NCBI GenBank assembly: GCA_026693085.1
Contig: JAPLNB010000384.1
Coordinates: 1 to 44,109 of the forward strand
Length of the DNA stretch: 44,109 nt
Reading direction: 5' to 3'
Source of the DNA: Planctomycetota bacterium
GTDB lineage: Bacteria; Planctomycetota; Phycisphaerae; Tepidisphaerales; Tepidisphaeraceae
Shown here in pieces: positions 6,633 through 16,106 of the stretch (its first letter is position 1; the number at the start of each line of letters is the position of its first letter). The translations under genes and the position numbers were made by a program. Under the pieces are notes generated by a model. It worked only from the letters and a program-made list of their open reading frames with translations, was not told the origin of the DNA and searched no databases.

Positions 6633-8497
6633 AAAACTTCATCCATCAGACCGCCACATTCCTGCGCATTCTCTTCGCCCGGCTCCGTTTCCTGGCGGTA
6701 TTCGTCGTCGCGGGACTCGTGGTCGGATACTGGGACAACATCAAGAACCACGTCGACAAATGGACCCGGCCGCCGATCGCGCCGGATGTGCTGGCGGCTT
6801 CGCAATCGCAGATCGAGTACTACTGCGTGATGCATCCGAACATCATCCGCAATGAGCCGGGCAACTGCCCGATCTGCGGCATGCCGCTGGCCAAGCGAAA
6901 AAAGGGCCAGCAGCTGGAACTACCCGAGGGTGTGGTAGGTCGCGTGCAGCTTACGCCGCAGCGGATTGCCTTGGCCAATATCCACACGACCCTGATCGAG
7001 CCGCGCCGGCTGGTGCGCGACATCACCGCGGCCGGCCTCCTGGATTACAACGAAACCAAGGTGGCGCAGCTTAGCGCCCGCGTCGCCGGACGCGCTGATG
7101 AGCTGTTCGTGAAATTCACGGGCCAGGCGGTGAAGATCGGCCAGCCCATCTACTCGCTTTACAGCCCTGAAGTCTACACCGCCCAGCGAGAATACCTGGA
7201 ATCGCGAAAACGCGCCAACGACATGACCCAAGACGGCTCGCCCGACGCGCGCATGGACGCCGCCGCCCTCTACAACGCGTCGATGCAGAAGCTCGTGCTC
7301 TGGGGCACGACCAGCGACCAGCTCGACCAGCTCGATCAGGAATACGACCACACCGGCAAGGTCCCGACGCATTTCCGCGTCACCACGCCAATCAGCGGCA
7401 TCGTCATCCGCAAGAACATCTACGAAGGGGGCTATGTCCAGACCGGCGACACGCCCTACGTCATCGCGGACCTTGGCACACTGTGGATGCAAGCGGGGAT
7501 TTATGAGCGGGACGTGCCGCTGGTGAGAATAGGCGATGAGGCGGAGGTGGTGGTCGACGCGCTGCCGAACGAGACCTTCAAGGGGCACGTGACATTCATG
7601 GCATTCCAGATCGACCCGCAGACGCGGACTCTGGCGGCGCGGATTGAGCTGGCGAATCCGAATCTGCGCCTCCGGCCGGGCATGTTCGCGGAGGCGACGC
7701 TGGGTCTGCCGGTGGCCGCTTCGCACGAGCATCCCGCGACTCAGCCAGCCACCGCACCCGCGGCAGCGATCGTCGATCGAGCGAAAGTCTTCCAAACAGC
7801 GCTTCAGCCCTATCTGCAAGCGTATCAAACCCTCGTCGCGGACAAGAGCGACAACGTCTCCAACCTGCTGCACGACGCACTGGCCAGGCTCCAACCCATC
7901 GCCAAGGACCCCGCAATCAGCGCAGACTACGAAGCATTGACGGCGGCCGTGCATCGGACAATGCGCCAGGACCTGGCCGATCTCCGCGAGACGTTCAAGG
8001 ATGTGTCGATGGCAATGATCCGCATCGGCAAGACCGCGGGACTGCCGACGGATGCACCGGCCATCCAGGAATTCCGGTGCCCCATGAAAAAGGGCAACTG
8101 GCTCCAACCCGTGGGGGAAACGCAGAACCCCTACGCCCCAACCGACATGCTCCGGTGCGGCAGCGCGGTATCCAACCTGCCGCGATCGACCCCCACCGTT
8201 CTGCCGGCGACTCGCCCCGCCCGAAGCGGCGCAGAGGTTCTCGCGGTGCCGCGATCCGCAGTGATCGACACCGGCAGAGACCAGATCGTTTTCGTCGAGT
8301 CGAAGGACATGCAAGGCGTATTCGACATGCGCCCGGTGAATCTTGGGCCGCTCGCGGGTGACTATTACCCTGTGGCCGCGGGCCTGTCCGAAGGCGACAA
8401 GGTCGTAACGGTCGGTGCGTTTCTGCTCGATGCCGAGAACCGTCTGAACCCGACCCTCACAGAAGACAGGGCCCCCGACGCAGAACATCAGCATTAG
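6629..8497 (+). CDS. cusB: CusB-like periplasmic adaptor with HMBD and DUF3347 metal domains
   Basis: 622 aa, with an N-terminal membrane anchor (residues about 18-35). Residues 64-90 form a heavy-metal-binding domain (C66, H69, C80, C83, M85 in the YYCVMHP ... CPICGMPL pattern). A CusB-type hairpin, lipoyl and beta-barrel region follows (VAGRADELFVKFTGQAVKIG; PISGIVIRKNIYEGGYVQTG; GMFAEATLGLP). An inserted DUF3347 domain spans about residues 383-515 and ends with the family's CPM ... NPY ... MLRCG signature. The last part (VLAVPRSAVIDTG ... GLSEGDKVVTVGAFLLDAENRL) completes the membrane-proximal domain. It links the pump to the outer-membrane channel and probably hands metal over. Two separate metal-binding modules suggest Cu(I)/Ag(I), but the metal is not proven. 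The pump gene follows after 9 bases. Confidence 0.9.
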   Translation: MKNFIHQTATFLRILFARLRFLAVFVVAGLVVGYWDNIKNHVDKWTRPPIAPDVLAASQSQIEYYCVMHPNIIRNEPGNCPICGMPLAKRKKGQQLELPEGVVGRVQLTPQRIALANIHTTLIEPRRLVRDITAAGLLDYNETKVAQLSARVAGRADELFVKFTGQAVKIGQPIYSLYSPEVYTAQREYLESRKRANDMTQDGSPDARMDAAALYNASMQKLVLWGTTSDQLDQLDQEYDHTGKVPTHFRVTTPISGIVIRKNIYEGGYVQTGDTPYVIADLGTLWMQAGIYERDVPLVRIGDEAEVVVDALPNETFKGHVTFMAFQIDPQTRTLAARIELANPNLRLRPGMFAEATLGLPVAASHEHPATQPATAPAAAIVDRAKVFQTALQPYLQAYQTLVADKSDNVSNLLHDALARLQPIAKDPAISADYEALTAAVHRTMRQDLADLRETFKDVSMAMIRIGKTAGLPTDAPAIQEFRCPMKKGNWLQPVGETQNPYAPTDMLRCGSAVSNLPRSTPTVLPATRPARSGAEVLAVPRSAVIDTGRDQIVFVESKDMQGVFDMRPVNLGPLAGDYYPVAAGLSEGDKVVTVGAFLLDAENRLNPTLTEDRAPDAEHQH

Positions 8498-8506
8498 AGA
8501 GTTGTC

Positions 8507-11500
8507 ATGATTGCCAAGATCATCGAATTCAGCGTCCGAAACCGGTGGATGGTCATCATCGCCTGGTTGGGCATCGCGATCTGGGGTTTGTTCGCGGTGC
8601 TCCATACGCCGGTGGACGCGATACCCGATCTGTCGGAGAACCAGGTCATCGTCTTCACCGACTGGATGGGCCGAAGCCCCCAGGACATTGAGGACCAGAT
8701 CACCTATCCGCTGTCGGTGCAGTTGCAGGGACTTGCGGGCGTGAAGGCGGTGCGATCGTCCAGCGAGTTCAACTTTTCCATGATCAACGTCATCTTCGAT
8801 GACAAAACCGACTTTTACTTCGCGCGAACGCGCGTGCTGGAACGCCTGGCCACCGCGAAGGCCACCTTGCCACCGGATGTCACCCCCTACCTCGCGCCCG
8901 ACGCTACTGCGTTAGGCCAGGTCTTCTGGTACACCGTCGAAGGCGCCGGCATGAGCCTCGACCAACTGCGGGCGATCCAGGATTTCAACGTCCGCTATCA
9001 GCTCAATAGCGTCGCCGGTGTCGCCGAAGTTGCCAGCGTCGGCGGCATGGTCCGCGAGTATCAGGTGGACATCGACCCAGCCAAGCTGCGCGAATACGAC
9101 CTGCCACTCGGCTCCATCTACAGCGCCATCGCCAACAGCAACATGAGCGTTGGCGGCAAGGTCATCGTCGAAAACAGCGCCGAGTACGTCATCCGCGGCG
9201 TCGGCTGGCTACGCGGGTTGAAAGACCTGGAAAACGTCGTCGTCGCCTCGCGCAACGGCTCCCCTATCACCCTGCGAAACCTGGCGATCGTCCAACTTGG
9301 CCCCGAATTCCGCCGCAGCGCCCTCGAGAAGGACGGCCGCGAAGCCGTCGGCGGCGTCGTCATGATGCGCTATGGCCAAAACCCCCTCGAAGTCACCCGC
9401 CTGATCAAAGAGAAAATCCGCGAACTCCAGCCCGGTCTCCCCGCCGGCGTACGCATCGTGCCGTTCTACGACCGCACCCGCCTCATCGAGTCCGCGATAC
9501 ATACCGTCACCCGCACGCTCAAAGAGGAAATGATCATCGCCAGCATCGCGATTCTCCTGATCCTGACCCATTTCCGCTCCGCCGTCGTGGTGTGCATAAC
9601 GCTTCCGATGGCGGTCCTGATCAGCTTCCTTTTCATGTACTACCTGGGCCTTCCCAGCAATATCATGTCGCTATGCGGCATCGCCATCAGCATCGGCATC
9701 CTCGTCGATGCGGCGGTGGTCATGGTCGAAAACGCTTCCCACGAGCTCAAGGAGCACTTTGGCAATCAGAAGGTGAGCGGCGACACCACGGAGATCGTCG
9801 TCAAGGCCTGCCGCCTCGTCGGCCGCCCGATCTTCTTCAGCGTCGTGATCATCCTGATCGCGTTTCTCCCCGTCTTCACCTTCAGCGGCCAGGAGGGCAA
9901 GCTGTCGCATCCGCTGGCATTCACCAAATCCTTCGCGATGGTCGGCGTTGCCGTGCTGGCGATCACGCTTGTGCCCGCCATCATCCCGCTGTTCGTCCGC
10001 GGCCGAATCCGCGGCGAAGAGGAGAACTGGATCGTCCGCAGCTTCATCCATATCTACAAACCGGTGCTGACGTGGGTGACGGATCGACCGGCGGTGGTGT
10101 GGTGGATCATGGGGGTGATCCTGATCATCGGCGCCGCGTTCGTCGGCTCCACCTGGATGTCGCTCGCCGCTCTAACTTTCGGTCTCTTCAGCGCCATCCT
10201 CGGCATCCGCAAGGACGGCTGGACGATGTGGATCCTCGTCGGCCTGCTGGCGATGCTACTGGTTGCCGTCGGCAGTCGTCCGAACCTGGAGCTGCTGGCG
10301 CATTATGGCCGCTGGATCATCGTCGGCTCCGCCGCGGGAATCATCCTGCTGGCCCTGGTGCTGTCGCACTGGCGCACCGCCGCCGTCGGCAGCCTCCTGG
10401 TGGTCGCATTTCTGGCCGATACACAGGTCCGCAAGCTCGGCAGCGAGTTCATGCCGTCGCTTAACGAAGGCAGCATACTGGACATGCCCACCACCGCGCC
10501 GCGCATCGCGATGGCACAGGCGGTTGATGATGTGATCGTCCGCGATCGCGTCCTACGCTCGTTCCCGGAGGTCGATCAGGTCGTCGGAAAAATCGGCCGC
10601 GCCGATACCGCCACCGACCCCTCGCCGCTCGACATGGTCGAAACGATCATCACCCTTCGGCCGCCCGATGAGTGGCCCAAACGCAAAATCAATTGGGCCG
10701 ATGCGCTGCGTGAAGCAGCCGCGGCGGCTGCGGAACTCCAACGCATTGGCATCCTCAAGAGCGACGCAATCCGCCCCGAAGATTGGCCGAATGTCGCACT
10801 CGCGGTCAACGACGCCGAGTACCTTAAACGAAATCCGAAGTACTCGGCCGCGGCCGAACTGCTCAATACCGCCACTTCCATCGCTTTGGAAAAGTTCGAT
10901 GCATCCATGCGGCAACTGTCGCGCCTCCGGCAGAACGAGTACGTTCCGCAGCTCGCCAGAGAATTGGTCGGCCTGGCGTATGACGAATTGATCACCCACG
11001 TCGCGAAGCTCCCGGCCAGGGACGGCAAGCCGGCAATCCTGCAGAATCCCGCCGATACCATGCGCGATCGTCTCATCGATCTGGCCACGCCGCACGGCAT
11101 GCTCCTGGTGGAAGTGCCGCGGCAAGAGGAGGTGGACAAGCTATTGGACACGCTGCGCGCGGAGTTGGTGCGCAGCGGCATCCTGGCCGATCGCGATGAT
11201 CTTCTGGTCGATCTGCCCAGCAGCATCGGCGATGCGGTCAATCTCGTCCGCCGCTCGCTGGGCACTCAGCCGCCCACCTTTTCCGAACGAGTCATGGCGA
11301 AGATCGAATCCCGCCGCGCGCAGGCCTGGCAGCAGCGCACCAAGATCCTCAATTGGGAGCTGTTCGACCACGCACCGCAGATGATGGACGAATACCTCCT
11401 TGATCGCCTGGTCGCCACCGCAAAAGGCACGAGTCTCCAAGGCAAACCGCTCGATGAAAAGACGCTTCGCCGTATTCGCGACGCGCTGACACCAACCTTC

Positions 11501-13042
11501 ACCAAAGTCTTGTTCCTCTGGCAAAAAACCAAAGACGACGTGTTGAAGGAAATGGACAGCGAGTTACAGATGCCCGGCTGGGGCAACGCGTGGACCCAGC
11601 CGATCATCAACCGCGTGAACATGCTCGCCACCGGCGTGCGCACGCAGATCGGGGTCAAAGTCTTCGGCCCGACTGGCAAATCCATCGACCACGCCATCGC
11701 CGACATTCAGCGCGTCAGCCAGGACATCGCCGCCAAGCTCAAGACCGTCTGGGGCGCGGTTGACGTGGTCGCCGATCAAGCCGTCGGAAAACGCTACCTC
11801 GAAATCACCATCGATCGCGAGAAGGCCGCGAGATATGGGGTCAACATGAGCGAGTTAAGCCGGGTGGTCGAGACAGCCATCGGCGGCGGCCGGATCACGA
11901 CCACCGTCGAGGGCCGCCAGCGATTCCCTGTCCGCCTCCGCTACGTCCGCCATCACTGGCAAAACCTAGATGCCATCCGCGATGTCCTGGTCACCGCGCA
12001 GATGACGCCGCCCCAGTTGCTGGAACTCGGCGCCTCCATCCCCAGCGCAATGCCCGCCAAACCGATGGGCCCGCCATGGCCCGTCAAGGCCGGCGGAGGC
12101 ATGGGCGGCTCAGCGACCTCCGGCATGGCGGGATCTCCCGCCGGCGGCGAAATGCCCGGCCCCGCGAGCGTCAGCGCCCAGACTGCGACAGGAACCATCG
12201 AAATGCCCGCGCTCGGACGATCCTCCGTACAGATCCCCCTCAGCCTCGTCGCCGACATCCGCGTCATCGAAGGCCCCAGCATGATCAAGAGCGAGAATGG
12301 CCGCCTGCGTAACTACGTCACACTGAACGTTCGCGACCGCGACATCCTGGGATTCGTCGAACAGGCCCGCCAAGCCATCAAGCCCATCGAACAACGACTC
12401 GCCGGAACCGGCATGAGCATCCAATGGTCCGGCGAGTTCGAACACCAGGTTCGTGCCCGCCAGACGCTGGCCGTCATCTTCCCCATGACCATCCTCATTA
12501 TCCTCTTCCTGCTCTACGTCACATTCACAGACGTCCTCGATACCCTCCTGATATTCCTCGCCGTCCTCGGCGCGATGTCCGGCGCGGTCATGTTCCAGGC
12601 GGCGTTCGGGTTCAACTTCAGCGTGATCGTGTCCATCGGCTACATCGCCGCATTCGGAATGGCCACCCAAACCGGCGTCATCATGCTCGTCTACCTGCGG
12701 GACGCGATCGACCGCCGCGGCGGCCTCGACAACATCGCGTCGCTCGAAGAGCTTCGCACCGCCGTGATCGCAGGCGCGGTTCACCGCCTGCGGCCGAAAC
12801 TGCTGACGGAAGGCGTCGCCATCGTCGGTCTCGTGCCCATGCTCTGGGCCACCGGAACGGGCGCTGAAATCATGCGTCCGATGGCCGCCCCGGTCCTCGG
12901 CGGCCTCTTGATCAGCGACGAGGTCATCGACCTGATGATCCCGGTCCTGTTCTACGCCATCCGCAAGGCGCGTTGGAAGAAACTACACGCGCAGGCCGCC
13001 CCGATACAGTCGCCGGCCGTCGCCGCGACAGCAACTGGCTGA
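8507..13042 (+). CDS. cusA: CusA/CzcA-type heavy-metal efflux RND pump, extra-long
   Basis: 1511 aa, against about 1050 in CusA. N-terminal TM1 and PDLSENQVIVFTDW are typical of heavy-metal RND pumps, as is the TM4 segment GIAISIGILVDAAVVMVENA with D401 as proton-relay candidate. Further family blocks are LGSEFMPSLNEGSILDMPTT, RVNMLATGVRTQIGVKV and the TM8-12 half. Additions are: extra hydrophobic segments near residues 525-640, a roughly 290-residue mostly helical insertion at about 720-1012 in the second periplasmic half, and a Met/Gly/Pro-rich loop at about 1165-1233. By my hand alignment the CusA methionine in VGGAM (Met672 in E. coli) is an arginine here (GGGRI, about 1129). It forms the trimeric inner-membrane pump with the two proteins encoded just upstream. 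Confidence 0.92.
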   Translation: MIAKIIEFSVRNRWMVIIAWLGIAIWGLFAVLHTPVDAIPDLSENQVIVFTDWMGRSPQDIEDQITYPLSVQLQGLAGVKAVRSSSEFNFSMINVIFDDKTDFYFARTRVLERLATAKATLPPDVTPYLAPDATALGQVFWYTVEGAGMSLDQLRAIQDFNVRYQLNSVAGVAEVASVGGMVREYQVDIDPAKLREYDLPLGSIYSAIANSNMSVGGKVIVENSAEYVIRGVGWLRGLKDLENVVVASRNGSPITLRNLAIVQLGPEFRRSALEKDGREAVGGVVMMRYGQNPLEVTRLIKEKIRELQPGLPAGVRIVPFYDRTRLIESAIHTVTRTLKEEMIIASIAILLILTHFRSAVVVCITLPMAVLISFLFMYYLGLPSNIMSLCGIAISIGILVDAAVVMVENASHELKEHFGNQKVSGDTTEIVVKACRLVGRPIFFSVVIILIAFLPVFTFSGQEGKLSHPLAFTKSFAMVGVAVLAITLVPAIIPLFVRGRIRGEEENWIVRSFIHIYKPVLTWVTDRPAVVWWIMGVILIIGAAFVGSTWMSLAALTFGLFSAILGIRKDGWTMWILVGLLAMLLVAVGSRPNLELLAHYGRWIIVGSAAGIILLALVLSHWRTAAVGSLLVVAFLADTQVRKLGSEFMPSLNEGSILDMPTTAPRIAMAQAVDDVIVRDRVLRSFPEVDQVVGKIGRADTATDPSPLDMVETIITLRPPDEWPKRKINWADALREAAAAAAELQRIGILKSDAIRPEDWPNVALAVNDAEYLKRNPKYSAAAELLNTATSIALEKFDASMRQLSRLRQNEYVPQLARELVGLAYDELITHVAKLPARDGKPAILQNPADTMRDRLIDLATPHGMLLVEVPRQEEVDKLLDTLRAELVRSGILADRDDLLVDLPSSIGDAVNLVRRSLGTQPPTFSERVMAKIESRRAQAWQQRTKILNWELFDHAPQMMDEYLLDRLVATAKGTSLQGKPLDEKTLRRIRDALTPTFTKVLFLWQKTKDDVLKEMDSELQMPGWGNAWTQPIINRVNMLATGVRTQIGVKVFGPTGKSIDHAIADIQRVSQDIAAKLKTVWGAVDVVADQAVGKRYLEITIDREKAARYGVNMSELSRVVETAIGGGRITTTVEGRQRFPVRLRYVRHHWQNLDAIRDVLVTAQMTPPQLLELGASIPSAMPAKPMGPPWPVKAGGGMGGSATSGMAGSPAGGEMPGPASVSAQTATGTIEMPALGRSSVQIPLSLVADIRVIEGPSMIKSENGRLRNYVTLNVRDRDILGFVEQARQAIKPIEQRLAGTGMSIQWSGEFEHQVRARQTLAVIFPMTILIILFLLYVTFTDVLDTLLIFLAVLGAMSGAVMFQAAFGFNFSVIVSIGYIAAFGMATQTGVIMLVYLRDAIDRRGGLDNIASLEELRTAVIAGAVHRLRPKLLTEGVAIVGLVPMLWATGTGAEIMRPMAAPVLGGLLISDEVIDLMIPVLFYAIRKARWKKLHAQAAPIQSPAVAATATG

Positions 13043-13085
13043 GATACGGGTGACTTTCCCGCGCGCCGGCGTTACCATTTTGTGC

Positions 13086-13586
13086 ATGCGATTCCGTGTT
13101 TTTGTTTTTTGGCTACTCTTGTGCATTGCGTCGGGTTGCTCCACACCAAAGTTCACCTTCGTGGTGGCGGTGGTGAATAAGACTCCCCTGCCGCTGTCCG
13201 TCGGGCTGATCAAGAACGGCGGTCAGCTCGCCGACGGCTGGACCTCGCCGGAGCAGGTGGCGATCAATGCCCCGCAGCTGATGGAACACAAATGGGGCAC
13301 CCTCGTGCCGCCGGGGCGGACGGTCACGATCGGCCCGCACACCGGCGCCTTCGAGTCCGGCACCGACGCGTCCCTGCGTATCTACACCGGCGACGTGCTG
13401 GTGTCGGCGGCGATCGCATATGGGCGAGCTGATCCGGGCCGGCTCGATATCCACCTGATGCCCGGCAGATCGGGTTTTGTCATCAACATGCTCTCGCCCA
13501 GTTGGAAGCTTCAAGGCTTGCCGATCGAGGACAGCCGCCCCGAGCCGCCCCGCACCGCCGATGCCCCCCGCGCACCTGGCAGTTGA
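13086..13586 (+). CDS. predicted lipoprotein of unknown function
   Basis: A 166-aa product from ATG 13086. A classic lipoprotein signal is seen: MRFRVFVFWLLLCIASGCSTPK, cysteine near residue 18. The mature part is rich in beta-strand-like stretches (FTFVVAVVNKTPLPLSVGLIKNGG; LVPPGRTVTIGPHTGAF; SLRIYTGDVLVSAAIAYG) and ends in a proline-rich tail. It has no recognisable domain name. The KTPLPLSVGL ... GG start recalls small immunoglobulin-like envelope proteins. It follows the pump gene by 43 bases with only a weak ribosome site and could be cotranscribed with the efflux genes or belong with moaB, which starts 16 bases after it. Confidence 0.7.
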   Translation: MRFRVFVFWLLLCIASGCSTPKFTFVVAVVNKTPLPLSVGLIKNGGQLADGWTSPEQVAINAPQLMEHKWGTLVPPGRTVTIGPHTGAFESGTDASLRIYTGDVLVSAAIAYGRADPGRLDIHLMPGRSGFVINMLSPSWKLQGLPIEDSRPEPPRTADAPRAPGS

Positions 13587-13602
13587 GCATGCCAAATCCA
13601 CA

Positions 13603-14109
13603 ATGGCATACGAAGATCACAAACAGTCGGCAGCAACCATCCGCGCTCGATGCGCGGTCATCACCGTCAGCGATACGCGCACCTGCGACACCGACACGAG
13701 CGGCCTGAGGATCAGCCAGCTTCTTCAGGCCGACGGCCACGACGTCGCGTTCCACCAGATCATCGCCGACGATCCCGCTCGCCTCGATGCGCTGCTGACG
13801 GAACTCGAGAACCACAGCGATATAGACGTCATCCTCACCAACGGCGGCACAGGCATCAGCCGCCGCGACAACACCGTTCCAGTCATCGCGCGCCACCTGA
13901 GCACCCCGCTGCCCGGCTTCGGCGAACTGTTTCGGACGCTTTCCTGCCAGGAGATTCAAAGCGGCGCAATGCTCTCGCGGGCACTGGGCGGCATCGCAAA
14001 CGGCAAGCTGCTCTTCGCCATGCCCGGCTCAACGAGCGCCGTCGAGCTGGCGATGACAAGACTCATCCTCCCGGAGTTGCGGCACCTGCTCGCCGAGCTT
14101 CGCAGGTAG
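13603..14109 (+). CDS. moaB: molybdopterin adenylyltransferase-like protein MoaB
   Basis: 168 aa from ATG 13603. MoaB/MogA family marks are clear: CAVITVSDTRT near the N-terminus, VILTNGGTGISRRDNT in the middle (the molybdopterin-binding GGTG loop with the conserved Asp), ELFRTLSCQEI, and AMPGSTSAVELAM near the end. Length is normal. The enzyme adenylylates molybdopterin in the cytosol before molybdenum insertion. No other moa, mog or moe genes are nearby. It is convergent with the phosphorylase gene, with only six bases between the two stops and no visible terminator. Confidence 0.92.
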   Translation: MAYEDHKQSAATIRARCAVITVSDTRTCDTDTSGLRISQLLQADGHDVAFHQIIADDPARLDALLTELENHSDIDVILTNGGTGISRRDNTVPVIARHLSTPLPGFGELFRTLSCQEIQSGAMLSRALGGIANGKLLFAMPGSTSAVELAMTRLILPELRHLLAELRR

Positions 14110-14115
14110 CTCCAC

Positions 14116-15813
14116 TCACGCCCCGAAATACGCATTGAGCACATACTGCTGCACCATGCGTTGGGTGTTGAAAAACGATCCATTCAGGCCGATGGAGTGG
14201 CGCATGACATCGAGGTAGCCGTCGCGGTCGCTGTAGAACTTGGGAATGATGATATTCTCCAGTTTTTCGTACAGGCTGTTGGCATCGCGTTTCCGGTCGC
14301 TGGGCTCGGCCAGGGCTGTATGATCGCGCCCGATGGACCAGCCGGTGACGCCCTCGATGTGGCCTTCGATCCACCAGCCATCCAACACGCTGAAGCTGGG
14401 CACGCCGTTGACCGCGGCCTTCATGCCGCTGGTGCCGGACGCCTCCTGCGGCACCTCGGGGGTGTTCAGCCACAGGTCCACGCCGGAGGTGATCAGCTTC
14501 CCCAGATCCATGTCGTAGTTTTGCAGGTACACGATGCGGATCTGCGGCCGTAGCGATTCACCGGCCTGGATGATCCGCTTGATCAACTCCTTGCCCAGTT
14601 GGTCCTGGGGATGGGCCTTGCCGGCGTAGATCACTTGGAACGGCCCCGCCTCGGCAGCAATGCTGCGTAGACGATCCGGATCATCAAACAAGAGATCGCC
14701 CCGCTTGTACGATGCTGCCCGGCGGGCAAATCCGATCGTCAGGATGTCGACGTCCATGCCGGCGTTGGTTTCGTGGTTGACGTACTGGATCAGTTGCTTC
14801 TTCGCCGTCATATGAGCTTCCCACACCTGCGACTTGGGGATGCTCAGGGCATAGCGAAGACTGAAGTTGTCCCGACGCCAGTCTCTAATGTATTGATCGA
14901 ACAGCCGCTGAAATGGTTCCGACACCCAGGTGGCCGCATGAACGCCGTTGGTGATGCAATCGACGGTGTAATGCGCAAACATCAGCCGCGAAACCTCGCC
15001 ATGCTCCTTCGATACCCCGTTGACGTATCGGCTGAGGTTCAACGCCAGATAAGTCATGTTGAACAGACCGTCGTGAACCAGCACGCTCTGCCAATCGAGC
15101 AGCACCTCGTGATGGCCAACGACCTGGCGGACGAGGTTCAGGTCAAATTGATCATGGCCGGCGGGAACCGCCGTGTGGGTCGTGAAGACACACTGCCGGC
15201 GGACCGCCTCAACGTCCTCGCGATTGACGGCGGTGCGGCCCTGGTTGCGAGCATGTTCATCGAGCAGTTCCAGCGTGAGCAGCGCCGCGTGCCCCTCGTT
15301 CATGTGGAAGCGCATGATGTTCGGGTACTCCAGCGCCCTGAGCATTCTCACCCCGCCGATGCCCAGGATCACCTCCTGGCATAGCCGATAGCGCTTGTCG
15401 CCGCCGTAGAGATGGTGCGTCAGCGTGCGATCGTACTCGGAGTTTTCCGGCAGATCGGAATCAAGGAAGTAAACCGGCACAACGTGGCCGGTGACGCCCC
15501 TGGCTTCGTATCTCCAGCAGCGGAGCTGGACCGTCCGGCCTTCGAGGGTGACCGCAACACGCTGCGGCATTTCTGTCAGGTAATCATCGATCGCCCACTG
15601 CGCGGGCTCTTCGAGCTGCCAGCCCGTCGGATCCAGCCGCTGATAGAAATATCCTTTGCCGTGCAGCAGCGTGATCGCGACCAGCGGAACCTTCAGATCC
15701 GCCGCGGAACGAATGGTGTCGCCCGCGAGGATCCCCAGGCCGCCGGCATAAGTCGGCAGCCCCGGCTCCAGGCCGATCTCCATGGAAAAGTAAGCGATCG
15801 TCGGTTGTGTCAT
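14116..15813 (-). CDS. glgP: alpha-glucan (glycogen/maltodextrin) phosphorylase, short form
   Basis: A 565-aa product starting at ATG 15813 with a strong GAGGAG site. It is a GT35 family enzyme of the short type (TIGR02094-like) that lacks the long N-terminal regulatory part of E. coli GlgP. Visible marks: [20 protein letters not shown] at the N-terminus, [28 protein letters not shown], and the pyridoxal-phosphate motif [11 protein letters not shown] with K465 as Schiff-base lysine. The [13 protein letters not shown] and YAGKAHPQD segments belong to the C-terminal nucleotide-like lobe. It releases glucose-1-phosphate from storage glucan using phosphate. It appears to stand alone, convergent with moaB. 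Confidence 0.92.
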   Translation of the reverse strand: MTQPTIAYFSMEIGLEPGLPTYAGGLGILAGDTIRSAADLKVPLVAITLLHGKGYFYQRLDPTGWQLEEPAQWAIDDYLTEMPQRVAVTLEGRTVQLRCWRYEARGVTGHVVPVYFLDSDLPENSEYDRTLTHHLYGGDKRYRLCQEVILGIGGVRMLRALEYPNIMRFHMNEGHAALLTLELLDEHARNQGRTAVNREDVEAVRRQCVFTTHTAVPAGHDQFDLNLVRQVVGHHEVLLDWQSVLVHDGLFNMTYLALNLSRYVNGVSKEHGEVSRLMFAHYTVDCITNGVHAATWVSEPFQRLFDQYIRDWRRDNFSLRYALSIPKSQVWEAHMTAKKQLIQYVNHETNAGMDVDILTIGFARRAASYKRGDLLFDDPDRLRSIAAEAGPFQVIYAGKAHPQDQLGKELIKRIIQAGESLRPQIRIVYLQNYDMDLGKLITSGVDLWLNTPEVPQEASGTSGMKAAVNGVPSFSVLDGWWIEGHIEGVTGWSIGRDHTALAEPSDRKRDANSLYEKLENIIIPKFYSDRDGYLDVMRHSIGLNGSFFNTQRMVQQYVLNAYFGA

Positions 15814-16106
15814 AGGCTCCTCACGTCAGAAGGAACACGCGGCAATAACTTAATCTTAGCGGAGCCAGACACACCAGCCAACAGTCTTTGCGCAGTTCGA
15901 CAGTAATACGTTGCTTGTTCCGTGACCGCCGTATCGCTGTAGCTTACCTGGCCGCGGGCTTCGCCCCGCTCCCCCGCCGTTGCCGGACAGGCCGATAGGT
16001 CTCATTTTTGTGTGCGCAATCCGCCCAGTGGCTTCAGCAAATGCAACCAGCCCGGGCAATCGGCCCGGGCCTGTGGAACAGGATGACTGTAATTCGTTGA
16101 GTTGTA
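15814..16106. other. intergenic region between fliA and glgP
   Basis: 293 bases. The left half must hold the glgP promoter and 5' leader, though I cannot pick a convincing -35/-10 pair. GCGGG-N6-CCCGC near 15953-15968 is a small hairpin of the dispersed-repeat type. The right part holds the terminator-like stem at 16050-16070. Confidence 0.4.
16050..16070 (-). terminator. possible terminator after fliA
   Basis: GCCCGGGC, a 5-nt loop and GCCCGGGC form an 8-bp all-GC stem 37 bases after the fliA stop. On the minus strand only a loose T-rich stretch (TGGTTGCATTT) follows, so it is a fair but not perfect intrinsic terminator for the end of the flagellar cluster. Confidence 0.5.

Noticed and set aside
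6920..8605. 561-codon minus-strand frame opposite the CusB gene
   Set aside because: Another shadow frame; the composition is biased and there is no ribosome site or family signature, while the plus strand encodes an unmistakable adaptor.
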